Below, piece after piece: positions 1-7,441 of a stretch of DNA of 64,000 bases. The notes under the pieces were generated by a model. It was not told the origin of the DNA, did no database searches, and saw only the letters and a list, made by a program, of their open reading frames with translations. Each line of letters begins with the position of its first letter. The first letter of the stretch is position 1. A program made the translations under genes and the position numbers. The stretch covers positions 8,914,874-8,978,873 of the forward strand of contig OZ020490.1 in NCBI GenBank assembly GCA_963971405.1, in the 5' to 3' direction. Source of the stretch: Psococerastis gibbosa (lineage: Eukaryota > Arthropoda > Insecta > Psocodea > Psocidae).

Positions 1-204
1 TAGGTAGTTACAATATACAATATATTTCCCAAACGTTTACAAAACAAATAATTCCTTTCTTCTATAGCCAGAGGCTTTTGCTATGTGTGACGTGATTACA
101 GTGAGCGTCTTTAGTCAATTATTCCACATTGTTAGTTTATGAGATAGAGTACGTATAGTTATTGTTAGTTAGGTTATGTTAGTAGTTAGTTTAGTTAGAC
201 GTAT
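1..204. other. Spacer with GTTAG-rich stretch
   Basis: AT-rich sequence with no convincing gene. From about 150 to 200 it is rich in GTTAG/TTAG words, with one TTAGG; these are too irregular to be a telomere repeat. If the preceding unit ends its transcript near the ATTAAA signal, this stretch is part of the intergenic region and of any distal promoter. Confidence 0.5.
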
Positions 205-430
205 GAGTATTGCATATTAATAGATTACATCCACAGAAGCAGATGGGGGTTATGGCCACACAATTCACCATTATTTCCTTGTTATCTGCTAATTCGTGAA
301 AGCGTCCGCAGCAAATATAACTTTTTGGGTCAATCCTTTAATTTTGCAATCCAAGTTCTTAACCTTCAGAATGAATGCCTTTCCTCCTTAGAAAATATAT
401 TCTGGAAAATAATTAAAATTGGTTAGTCAG
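205..430 (+). pseudogene. First-exon cassette alpha, splice donor lost
   Basis: This stretch aligns by eye, with gaps, to the gamma cassette at about 1057-1340. Shared landmarks in order are a TTGCATATT/ATGCATATT start, ACATCCACA, a GGGGGT..TATTGCC/TATGGCC block, GAAAGCGTC/GAAGCGTC, AAGTTCT, CTTCAG, and TCCTCCTTAGAAA/TCCTCTTTAGAAA. At the place where gamma has ATGG followed by GTAAGT, alpha has an ATG at 371-373 followed by AATGCC, so there is no donor and it should not work as a first exon. I read it as the decayed member of a three-copy duplication. Residual promoter activity is possible and cannot be judged here. Confidence 0.55.
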
Positions 431-599
431 GAAATAGGTATCAGGAGATTCGGTAAGTTTTAGAGAGGAAACTAGCTTAAAAATATTCTAAAGAATCAAA
501 ACTAACGTTAAAAATGCTAAATGGAAGTTGAATGTGAAATTAATTAATAAAAATACCAGTTTATACAACATAAGTTTTCTAGGTACACAAATATATTGC
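431..599. other. AT-rich spacer between cassettes alpha and beta
   Basis: No gene, RNA or clear site seen. It holds AT-rich sequence with several TTAA and ATTAAT words. In unit 15 the pogo-type transposon inserted at a TA in the equivalent position (TA at about 474-475 here). Confidence 0.5.
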
Positions 600-900
600 T
601 AATAATAATGCGATTTTGGAAAGTGATGCGTTGTCAATTCATTATAATGGGATTGGAATTTCCGGTACCTACCCCGGTGAAGGGGGTGGGGGTGCGCTAT
701 TGGCACGTTTTGGGCCACTCATGTCCATTGTCAGTTTAGTCTTGGAAGCGTCAACAACTCAAGAAGTCGTTCTGTGTCATTTCCTTGTTATTGTCACCTA
801 AGTTTGGAATTCCTAATCTTGAGCATTATGGGTAAGTAGTTTTCGCTTTATAAATAATTTAGATAGGACTCATCATTTCCTGGTTTCCTTATTTTAAACA
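600..900 (+). promoter_or_regulatory. First-exon cassette beta with GC/CACC-type box
   Basis: Proposed promoter and 5' leader for alternative first exon beta. A GC-rich element stands out in AT-rich DNA: TTCCGGTACCTACCCCGGT at about 659-678, then GGGGGTGGGGGTGCG at 682-696, resembling a GC/CACC box. It lies about 130 bp before the ATG. The same element recurs in gamma at about 1111-1143. Other landmarks shared with gamma are CCACTCAT, TTGGAAGCGTCA and the ATGG|GTAAGT exon end. I see no TATA box at a suitable distance. Promoter function is inferred from position and from conservation between the two cassettes; the start site is unknown. Confidence 0.45.
828..831 (+). CDS. Alternative coding exon 1-beta (ATG plus G)
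   Basis: ATGG at 828-831 is followed directly by a consensus donor, GTAAGT, at 832. The context has A at -3 and G at +4, favourable for initiation. Spliced to the acceptor at 2330-2331, the fourth base completes a GAT codon, so translation gives Met-Asp and continues through exon 2 in frame. The identical arrangement in the diverged gamma cassette is the main support. Whether beta, gamma or both are used needs transcript data. Confidence 0.5.
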
Positions 901-901
901 G

Positions 902-941
902 GTGGAAAGGACGGGGTAGGAATTAGGATCTCAAATTGTAG
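902..941 (+). other. Possible 40-nt cassette exon that would stop translation
   Basis: AAACAG ends at 901 after a T-rich stretch and is a plausible acceptor. GTAAGC at 942 is a plausible donor. The enclosed 40 nt are not a multiple of three. If spliced between exon 1-beta and exon 2, the frame runs Met-Gly-Gly-Lys and ends at a TAA formed across the junction with exon 2, giving about 15 residues. It would therefore act as a poison exon. It could equally be a chance pair of splice-like sites. Confidence 0.3.
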
Positions 942-1056
942 GTAAGCAATCCACAAGATCTCAAAATTGATTTGAATTTTGTGGACGTCAACTTAACAAC
1001 AAACAAAAACCACTTATTTGACTTAGTACTCACAATTTTAAAAATAATGGACTGCT

Positions 1057-1340
1057 ATGCATATTTACGTATGGATCACATCCACAATAGCAAATTGTGG
1101 TTTTTGGAGTTTCCGGTACCTACCCCGGTTAAGGGGTGGGGGTACGTTATTGCCACGCACTTCGCCACTCATTCTATGGTAATCCTTGGAAGCGTCAGCA
1201 GCTCAAATTGTGTTTAGTGTCATTATTGTGTTTCTGCCACCCAAGTTCTCAATCTTCACTCTTCAGGATGGGTAAGTTTGGTTTTCCTCTTTAGAAATAT
1301 TCTGCAAAATAATTTATAAATTAGGTAAACTTCACTGTGA
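1057..1340 (+). promoter_or_regulatory. First-exon cassette gamma with GC/CACC-type box
   Basis: Third copy of the cassette and nearest to the coding exon. It has TTCCGGTACCTACCCCGGTT at 1111-1130 and GGGGTGGGGGT at about 1133-1143, then TTGGAAGCGTCAGC and a pyrimidine-rich leader before the ATG at 1268. A perfect 7-bp inverted repeat (CCACAAT at 1082-1088, ATTGTGG at 1094-1100, 5-nt loop) lies just before the GC box; beta and alpha lack it. Promoter role is inferred. No TATA box seen. Confidence 0.45.
1268..1271 (+). CDS. Coding exon 1-gamma (ATG plus G)
   Basis: ATGG at 1268-1271 has A at -3 and G at +4 and is followed by the donor GTAAGT at 1272. Joined to 2332, it gives ATG GAT AAC, so the protein begins Met-Asp-Asn-Asn. 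The resulting intron, 1272-2331, is 1060 nt. I favour gamma as the main start because it is closest to exon 2 and needs no long skip, but this is inference. Confidence 0.55.
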
Positions 1341-2331
1341 TAGTCCCAAAGTACCGATTTTCTTACTTTGAAATTTGGGAAGCTTCGATGGGTTTAGGGC
1401 GAACCCGTGGGTCAAAAATCACGACAACAGCTTAAATGTCTATACAAAAATGACTACCATGTTAACTTGATTTCTAATTATTAAAAATTTCTTTTACTGT
1501 AGATTACCGTTTTGTTAGTTCTTTCTGGCACTAAACTTATTCAAATTTTAACTGTTTGCTCATATTATTTCCTTCGATTTGTCTAATAATCTACAGATGT
1601 TTTACAGGTTTTCAATATTTATATAGGTACCTACGCATCCATCCACACTTACACTTTAACATGATTCACAAGCTATTCCCGGATCAAATTTAAGTAATAT
1701 TCCACATATTTCTCTTTATTTTTCCCTTCCTCATCGGACGCTTTCCATGTGTTTTATTCATTATCACAGTGCACAGGCAGTTCTCAGCTGATAAGGTTTC
1801 TATCTGCCACATTTCCTTTATACAAATAATTTGCATTGAAACTTCAAAACTTAGACTTTACACGCACATTACTCACGAACTTCTAAACAGATTGATAAAT
1901 TAAGTCTTACAATAATCGTTTATCAATTTTCACAGAAATAACATGAACATTCACCAAGCCGCCATGACACTATCTCAACCAAACAAGCAAGAAGCCAACA
2001 TAAAAAACCTAAAATATGTAAAAACAAATTATCCCGCCAAAAAAACTTTCAAAGTTAATATATTTTTAATTTTTAACACCATTTCCTCATACTTTAGATC
2101 TATTTCGCCTTTTCAAGCTTTATTTAACGCCCGGAACAAACCACTGATACTTTGTATTTTATCACTGAGCATAAATATCACTGTCGTAATAATATATCAG
2201 GAACTATAATGCTACCGCGGTGGTCATATAATTTTTCAATGTATTTCCGAGCCTTAAATTTAGGGATTTGTTCAATATATTGCCTATGTGAAATTCCCAA
2301 TTCTAACCATTGTCTTTTATTATTTTTGCAG
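1272..2331 (+). other. Intron 1 (gamma isoform)
   Basis: It begins GTAAGT and ends TTATTATTTTTGCAG, a good pyrimidine tract and acceptor. The interior is AT-rich. An extra acceptor-like site (CTTTTACTGTAG, ending at 1502) lies inside; splicing to it would give only 11 residues before TAA. The open frames inside the intron have AT-driven composition and I do not call them genes. Confidence 0.55.
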
Positions 2332-2588
2332 ATAACAACGGTACTAAGCAGCAGCCCAACAACGCTACATCGTCTTCAGCTTCGACTGCCCAGCCCATCA
2401 ATGTGGAGATCGACCTGACGTACTTGCTGGAACAGGCCGCGAGAGCCGGGTACACAGGTGCCGTGAAGAAGGTGCAGTACAGAGGGTGGGAGGCTGATCT
2501 CAGACTGACGATCGGTCCTGTTGAGGCGATGATGGACCTCATCGAGAAGAAGCAGGCCGAAAACAACAGACGCCATCAAGGCAACTAA
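2332..2588 (+). CDS. Unrecognised 86-aa protein, coding exon 2 (unit 1)
   Basis: With ATGG from exon 1 (beta 828-831 or gamma 1268-1271) this exon gives an 86-residue protein ending at TAA 2586-2588. The start at 2332 follows the TTTTTGCAG acceptor; the frame stays open for a few codons upstream only because the intron end happens to be open. Residues 1-24 are polar and N/Q/S/T-rich. Residues about 27-48 look like an amphipathic helix (DLTYLLEQAARAGYTGAVKK). Residues 49-62 (YRGWEADLRLTI) suggest a beta strand, 64-78 a second helix, and the tail is polar and basic (NNRRHQ). There is no cysteine, signal peptide or membrane segment. The exon is visibly more GC-rich than the DNA around it, as expected of coding sequence. 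I do not recognise the family; function is unknown. Confidence 0.8.
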
Positions 2589-2594
2589 ATTATG

Positions 2595-2722
2595 GTAAGT
2601 TACTTTTGTTTACTTTTTAAAAAAGCTTTCATTTTACATGCATTTTGCATCTGATCATTTCTTTACCACTCTCCATTTATTTTTATTTTGTACCTAACGT
2701 TTTTTTTTTTTTTTCATTGCAG
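2595..2722 (+). other. Intron 2, in the 3' UTR
   Basis: Exon 2 ends ATTATG at 2594. The donor GTAAGT starts at 2595 and the acceptor CATTGCAG ends at 2722 after an uninterrupted run of 15 T. The 128-nt intron begins 7 nt after the stop codon. That is too close to the stop to mark the message for exon-junction-dependent decay. The T run varies between units (T15 here, T14 in unit 2, T13 in units 5 and 8, T11 in unit 14). Confidence 0.6.
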
Positions 2723-3159
2723 AACCTATTCACCGAAGCCTAGTCAAATCACCCCCCAAGCCATTTCCATTTCAACCGGGACCAACGTACAACTCGTAGT
2801 TACCTGCGGTGCTCAAGTTTTCGACCAACTATGTGCCTTACATAATACTTTTATCAATGTATATATATTTTAACTGTGATGGGTAAATTGCATGCTGTGA
2901 TGATGAACTTATGGGTTTATTAACAATTATCTAGTCTTTACAGAGTACGTGTACATATTTTTGTAGCTGTGACGGTAATGTATTTTAACATTTGATAATA
3001 TTGTGATATTACTGCTGTGACGTAAAACTAATGTTTTCTAATAGATTTTGGGTACCTACATAGTAAGTTATGACGATAATGCATTTTTGCATTGAGCCAT
3101 GTACCGGTATGTTTATTAACGTAGTAGTATGTATTTAGTAAGTTATGACGATAATGTAT

Positions 3160-3417
3160 TTATGCATTGGAAATTATTTTTGGGGTGTAATGTAGCTCGC
3201 CTCCTCGTGGTGCACCCTGGTTAACACTGAATGAGCTACACAACTGCGCATACACCATGCTACAGCAGTCAATACTAACTGAACTGTCCAGGCTTTCAGG
3301 AAACAGATATGAATGAGTCACATTCATCAGAAGAAATGATCGTCTACATTTCGATATGCTGTATGTACCGGTCGTCAATAACAGCAATTGGCCAAAGTTT
3401 TTTAATTCCTCCGACAT
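3160..3417 (-). other. Antisense open frame of 85 codons, coding status doubtful
   Basis: Lies inside the 3' tail on the opposite strand. ATG at 3417-3415 has G at -3, and the frame runs to TAA. The translation begins MSEELKNFGQ, has 5 cysteines, no clear domain and no recognised family. It is unchanged in all 15 units where it is complete, but the units are so alike that this says little. The stretch is somewhat GC-richer than its surroundings. It could be a small antisense gene, a relic of an older element, or chance. Confidence 0.2.
3191..3240. other. Inverted repeat in the 3' tail
   Basis: TGTAGCTC (3191-3198) and GAGCTACA (3233-3240) are perfect 8-bp complements with a 34-nt loop, and the loop contains the palindrome GGTGCACC. 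A second hairpin (ATGAATG 3309-3315, CATTCAT 3321-3327, 5-nt loop) lies 70 bp on. Together they suggest structure in the 3' UTR. No known RNA family is recognised. Confidence 0.3.
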
Positions 3418-3515
3418 GACATTGTCAATTACTGCTATTTTTTACTAATCAAATTCAATACCAACTTGTAACTGTGGCCCACCGTTGTTAGTGACGGCAC
3501 TTACTGAACATCAAA

Positions 3516-3521
3516 ATTAAA
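3516..3521 (+). promoter_or_regulatory. Polyadenylation signal ATTAAA
   Basis: Common variant signal near the end of the gene unit. In units 3, 6 and 9 the matching site is canonical AATAAA (10956-10961, 22110-22115, 32082-32087). Use is inferred. Confidence 0.35.
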
Positions 3522-3540
3522 TAATTTGTCTGATATTTTT

Positions 3541-3719
3541 CATGGCTCTGCGGTCGATATATCCTGTGATATTTGAATTTTAACACTTGACCGGTTTTTT
3601 CTATTGCGGTGATACGGGTCTCACCATTTGCCTTTATTTCACATCACTCCTGCACAAATATGACCATGCAGCTATATATACAGTATAATATACATGATGT
3701 TCACTATTTCCATGTACAG
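3541..3719. other. Inter-gene spacer with TATA-like tract
   Basis: No gene seen. A TATATATA tract at about 3673-3681, then ATATACATGATG, precedes the start of the next unit. It could be a distal promoter element for the next copy or only AT-rich spacer. Confidence 0.3.
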
Positions 3720-6700
3720 TAGGTAGTTACAATATACAATATATTTCCCAAACGTTTACAAAACAAATAATTCCTTTCTTCTATAGCCAGAGGCTTTTGC
3801 TATGTGTGACGTGATTACAGTGAGCGTCTTTAGTCAATTATTCCACATTGTTAGTTTATGAGATAGAGTACGTATAGTTATTGTTAGTTAGGTTATGTTA
3901 GTAGTTAGTTTAGTTAGACGTATGAGTATTGCATATTAATAGATTACATCCACAGAAGCAGATGGGGGTTATGGCCACACAATTCACCATTATTTCCTTG
4001 TTATCTGCTAATTCGTGAAAGCGTCCGCAGCAAATATAACTTTTTGGGTCAATCCTTTAATTTTGCAATCCAAGTTCTTAACCTTCAGAATGAATGCCTT
4101 TCCTCCTTAGAAAATATATTCTGGAAAATAATTAAAATTGGTTAGTCAGGAAATAGGTATCAGGAGATTCGGTAAGTTTTAGAGAGGAAACTAGCTTAAA
4201 AATATTCTAAAGAATCAAAACTAACGTTAAAAATGCTAAATGGAAGTTGAATGTGAAATTAATTAATAAAAATACCAGTTTATACAACATAAGTTTTCTA
4301 GGTACACAAATATATTGCTAATAATAATGCGATTTTGGAAAGTGATGCGTTGTCAATTCATTATAATGGGATTGGAATTTCCGGTACCTACCCCGGTGAA
4401 GGGGGTGGGGGTGCGCTATTGGCACGTTTTGGGCCACTCATGTCCATTGTCAGTTTAGTCTTGGAAGCGTCAACAACTCAAGAAGTCGTTCTGTGTCATT
4501 TCCTTGTTATTGTCACCTAAGTTTGGAATTCCTAATCTTGAGCATTATGGGTAAGTAGTTTTCGCTTTATAAATAATTTAGATAGGACTCATCATTTCCT
4601 GGTTTCCTTATTTTAAACAGGTGGAAAGGACGGGGTAGGAATTAGGATCTCAAATTGTAGGTAAGCAATCCACAAGATCTCAAAATTGATTTGAATTTTG
4701 TGGACGTCAACTTAACAACAAACAAAAACCACTTATTTGACTTAGTACTCACAATTTTAAAAATAATGGACTGCTATGCATATTTACGTATGGATCACAT
4801 CCACAATAGCAAATTGTGGTTTTTGGAGTTTCCGGTACCTACCCCGGTTAAGGGGTGGGGGTACGTTATTGCCACGCACTTCGCCACTCATTCTATGGTA
4901 ATCCTTGGAAGCGTCAGCAGCTCAAATTGTGTTTAGTGTCATTATTGTGTTTCTGCCACCCAAGTTCTCAATCTTCACTCTTCAGGATGGGTAAGTTTGG
5001 TTTTCCTCTTTAGAAATATTCTGCAAAATAATTTATAAATTAGGTAAACTTCACTGTGATAGTCCCAAAGTACCGATTTTCTTACTTTGAAATTTGGGAA
5101 GCTTCGATGGGTTTAGGGCGAACCCGTGGGTCAAAAATCACGACAACAGCTTAAATGTCTATACAAAAATGACTACCATGTTAACTTGATTTCTAATTAT
5201 TAAAAATTTCTTTTACTGTAGATTACCGTTTTGTTAGTTCTTTCTGGCACTAAACTTATTCAAATTTTAACTGCTCATATTATTTCCTTCGATTTGTCTA
5301 ATAATCTACAGATGTTTTACAGGTTTTCAATATTTATATAGGTACCTACGCATCCATCCACACTTACACTTTAACATGATTCACAAGCTATTCCCGGATC
5401 AAATTTAAGTAATATTCCACATATTTCTCTTTATTTTTCCCTTCCTCATCGGACGCTTTCCATGTGTTTTATTCATTATCACAGTGCACAGGCAGTTCTC
5501 AGCTGATAAGGTTTCTATCTGCCACATTTCCTTTATACAAATAATTTGCATTGAAACTTCAAAACTTAGACTTTACACGCACATTACTCACGAACTTCTA
5601 AACAGATTGATAAATTAAGTCTTACAATAATCGTTTATCAATTTTCACAGAAATAACATGAACATTCACCAAGCCGCCATGACACTATCTCAACCAAACA
5701 AGCAAGAAGCCAACATAAAAAACCTAAAATATGTAAAAACAAATTATCCCGCCAAAAAAACTTTCAAAGTTAATATATTTTTAATTTTTAACACCATTTC
5801 CTCATACTTTAGATCTATTTCGCCTTTTCAAGCTTTATTTAACGCCCGGAACAAACCACTGATACTTTGTATTTTATCACTGAGCATAAATATCACTGTC
5901 GTAATAATATATCAGGAACTATAATGCTACCGCGGTGGTCATATAATTTTTCAATGTATTTCCGAGCCTTAAATTTAGGGATTTGTTCAATATATTGCCT
6001 ATGTGAAATTCCCAATTCTAACCATTGTCTTTTATTATTTTTGCAGATAACAACGGTACTAAGCAGCAGCCCAACAACGCTACATCGTCTTCAGCTTCGA
6101 CTGCCCAGCCCATCAATGTGGAGATCGACCTGACGTACTTGCTGGAACAGGCCGCGAGAGCCGGGTACACAGGTGCCGTGAAGAAGGTGCAGTACAGAGG
6201 GTGGGAGGCTGATCTCAGACTGACGATCGGTCCTGTTGAGGCGATGATGGACCTCATCGAGAAGAAGCAGGCCGAAAACAACAGACGCCATCAAGGCAAC
6301 TAAATTATGGTAAGTTACTTCTGTTTACTTTTTAAAAAAGCTTTCATTTTACATGCATTTTGCATCTGATCATTTCTTTACCACTCTCCATTTATTTTTA
6401 TTTTGTACCTAACGTTTTTTTTTTTTTTCATTGCAGAACCTATTCACCGAAGCCTAGTCAAATCACCCCCCAAGCCATTTCCATTTCAACCGGGACCAAC
6501 GTACAACTCGTAGTTACCTGCGGTGCTCAAGTTTTCGACCAACTATGTGCCTTACATAATACTTTTATCAATGTATATATATTTTAACTGTGATGCGTAA
6601 ATTGCATGCTGTGATGATGAACTTATGGGTTTATTAACAATTATTTAGTCTTTACAGAGTACGTGTACATATTTTTGTAGCTGTGACGGTAATGTATTTT

Positions 6701-7441
6701 AACATTTGATAATATTGTGATATTACTGCTGTGACGTAAAACTAATGTTTTCTAATAGATTTTGGGTACCTACATAGTAAGTTATGACGATAATGCATTT
6801 TTGCATTGAGCCATGTACCGGTATGTTTATTAACGTAGTAGTATGTATTTAGTAAGTTATGACGATAATGTATTTATGCATTGGAAATTATTTTTGGGGT
6901 GTAATGTAGCTCGCCTCCTCGTGGTGCACCCTGGTTAACACTGAATGAGCTACACAACTGCGCATACACCATGCTACAGCAGTCAATACTAACTGAACTG
7001 TCCAGGCTTTCAGGAAACAGATATGAATGAGTCACATTCATCAGAAGAAATGATCGTCTACATTTCGATATGCTGTATGTACCGGTCGTCAATAACAGCA
7101 ATTGGCCAAAGTTTTTTAATTCCTCCGACATGACATTGTCAATTACTGCTATTTTTTACTAATCAAATTCAATACCAACTTGTAACTGTGGCCCACCGTT
7201 GTTAGTGACGGCACTTACTGAACATCAAAATTAAATAATTTGTCTGATATTTTTCATGGCTCTGCGGTCGATATATCCTGTGATATTTGAATTTTAACAC
7301 TTGACCGGTTTTTTCTATTGCGGTGATACGGGTCTCACCATTTGCCTTTATTTCACATCACTCCTGCACAAATATGACCATGCAGCTATATATACAGTAT
7401 TACAGTATAATATACATGATGTTCACTATTTCCATGTACAG
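3720..7441 (+). repeat. Tandem unit 2 (3722 bp)
   Basis: Same layout as unit 1. It has lost four bases (TTTG) of the intron near 5272 and has a short extra TACAGTA-like insertion near 7400 in the inter-gene spacer. Positions 3720-4546 hold the spacer, alpha and beta leader; the tail follows exon 2 from 6304 to 7441. Confidence 0.95.
6047..6303 (+). CDS. 86-aa protein, coding exon 2 (unit 2)
   Basis: Encodes the same protein as unit 1 without change. First-exon candidates are ATGG at 4547-4550 (beta) and 4987-4990 (gamma), each followed by GTAAGT. The acceptor TTTTTGCAG ends at 6046. The 3' UTR intron starts at 6310 and ends in a run of 14 T before CATTGCAG. Confidence 0.8.

Larger units (their letters stand above)
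2723..3540 (+). other. Exon 3, 3' UTR-like tail with ATTAAA signal
   Basis: From the acceptor at 2722 there is no intron-like break that I can support. ATTAAA at 3516-3521 is the best polyadenylation signal, so the mature message would end shortly after it. The tail has an imperfect local duplication (AGTAAGTTATGACGATAATG near 3062 and again near 3138, each followed by an A/T-rich ATGCAT-type hairpin) and several CTGTGATG/CTGTGACG words. Its start can be read as a 50-codon open frame, but this is out of frame with exon 2 and is not called. Confidence 0.4.
1..3719 (+). repeat. Tandem unit 1 (reference unit, 3719 bp)
   Basis: First of 16 head-to-tail copies; the sequence at position 1 recurs at 3720, 7442, 11160 and onward. 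The phase is set only by where the window starts, so the true unit boundary is arbitrary and the array probably extends to the left. Layout: spacer 1-204, decayed first-exon cassette alpha about 205-430, spacer to about 600, cassette beta about 600-900, cryptic exon 902-941, cassette gamma about 1057-1340, intron to 2331, coding exon 2332-2588, short intron 2595-2722, 3' UTR-like tail from 2723. All other units keep this order unless stated. Variants here: CTATAG near 64, CTATACA near 1441, ATAATG near 2207, TCTAG near 2931, CTTACTG near 3500. Confidence 0.97.

Noticed and set aside
150..200. Telomere-like TTAGG relic
   Set aside because: Only one TTAGG is present; the rest are irregular GTTAG/TTAG words.
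616..801. Open frame of 61 codons in the beta cassette
   Set aside because: It starts at a non-ATG codon and overlaps the promoter-like GC box. It repeats in other units only because the units are near-identical.
972..1217. Open frame of 81 codons in the gamma cassette
   Set aside because: It overlaps the GC box and leader of gamma, and the beta copy has no matching frame. No recognisable domain.
1503..1536. Alternative terminal exon after the CTTTTACTGTAG acceptor
   Set aside because: Phase fits ATGG, but the product would be 11 residues ending in TAA. More likely a chance acceptor in the intron.
1943..2418. Two overlapping 88-codon frames (104 codons in some units) before and across exon 2
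   Set aside because: They lie mostly in intron 1, have AT-driven composition, and one crosses the acceptor in the wrong frame for exon 2. A single base change alters the length of the first between units.
2303..2579. Minus-strand frames of 87 and 67 codons opposite exon 2
   Set aside because: Shadows of the GC-richer coding exon on the other strand, with no independent support.
2688..2873. 50- to 75-codon frame at the start of exon 3
   Set aside because: It would need to start in the intron or pyrimidine tract, and it is out of frame with exon 2 after splicing. Its length depends on the T-run length.
3661..3690. TATA box for the next unit
   Set aside because: The TATA-like tract is over 800 bp from the nearest usable first exon, so I list it only as spacer content.
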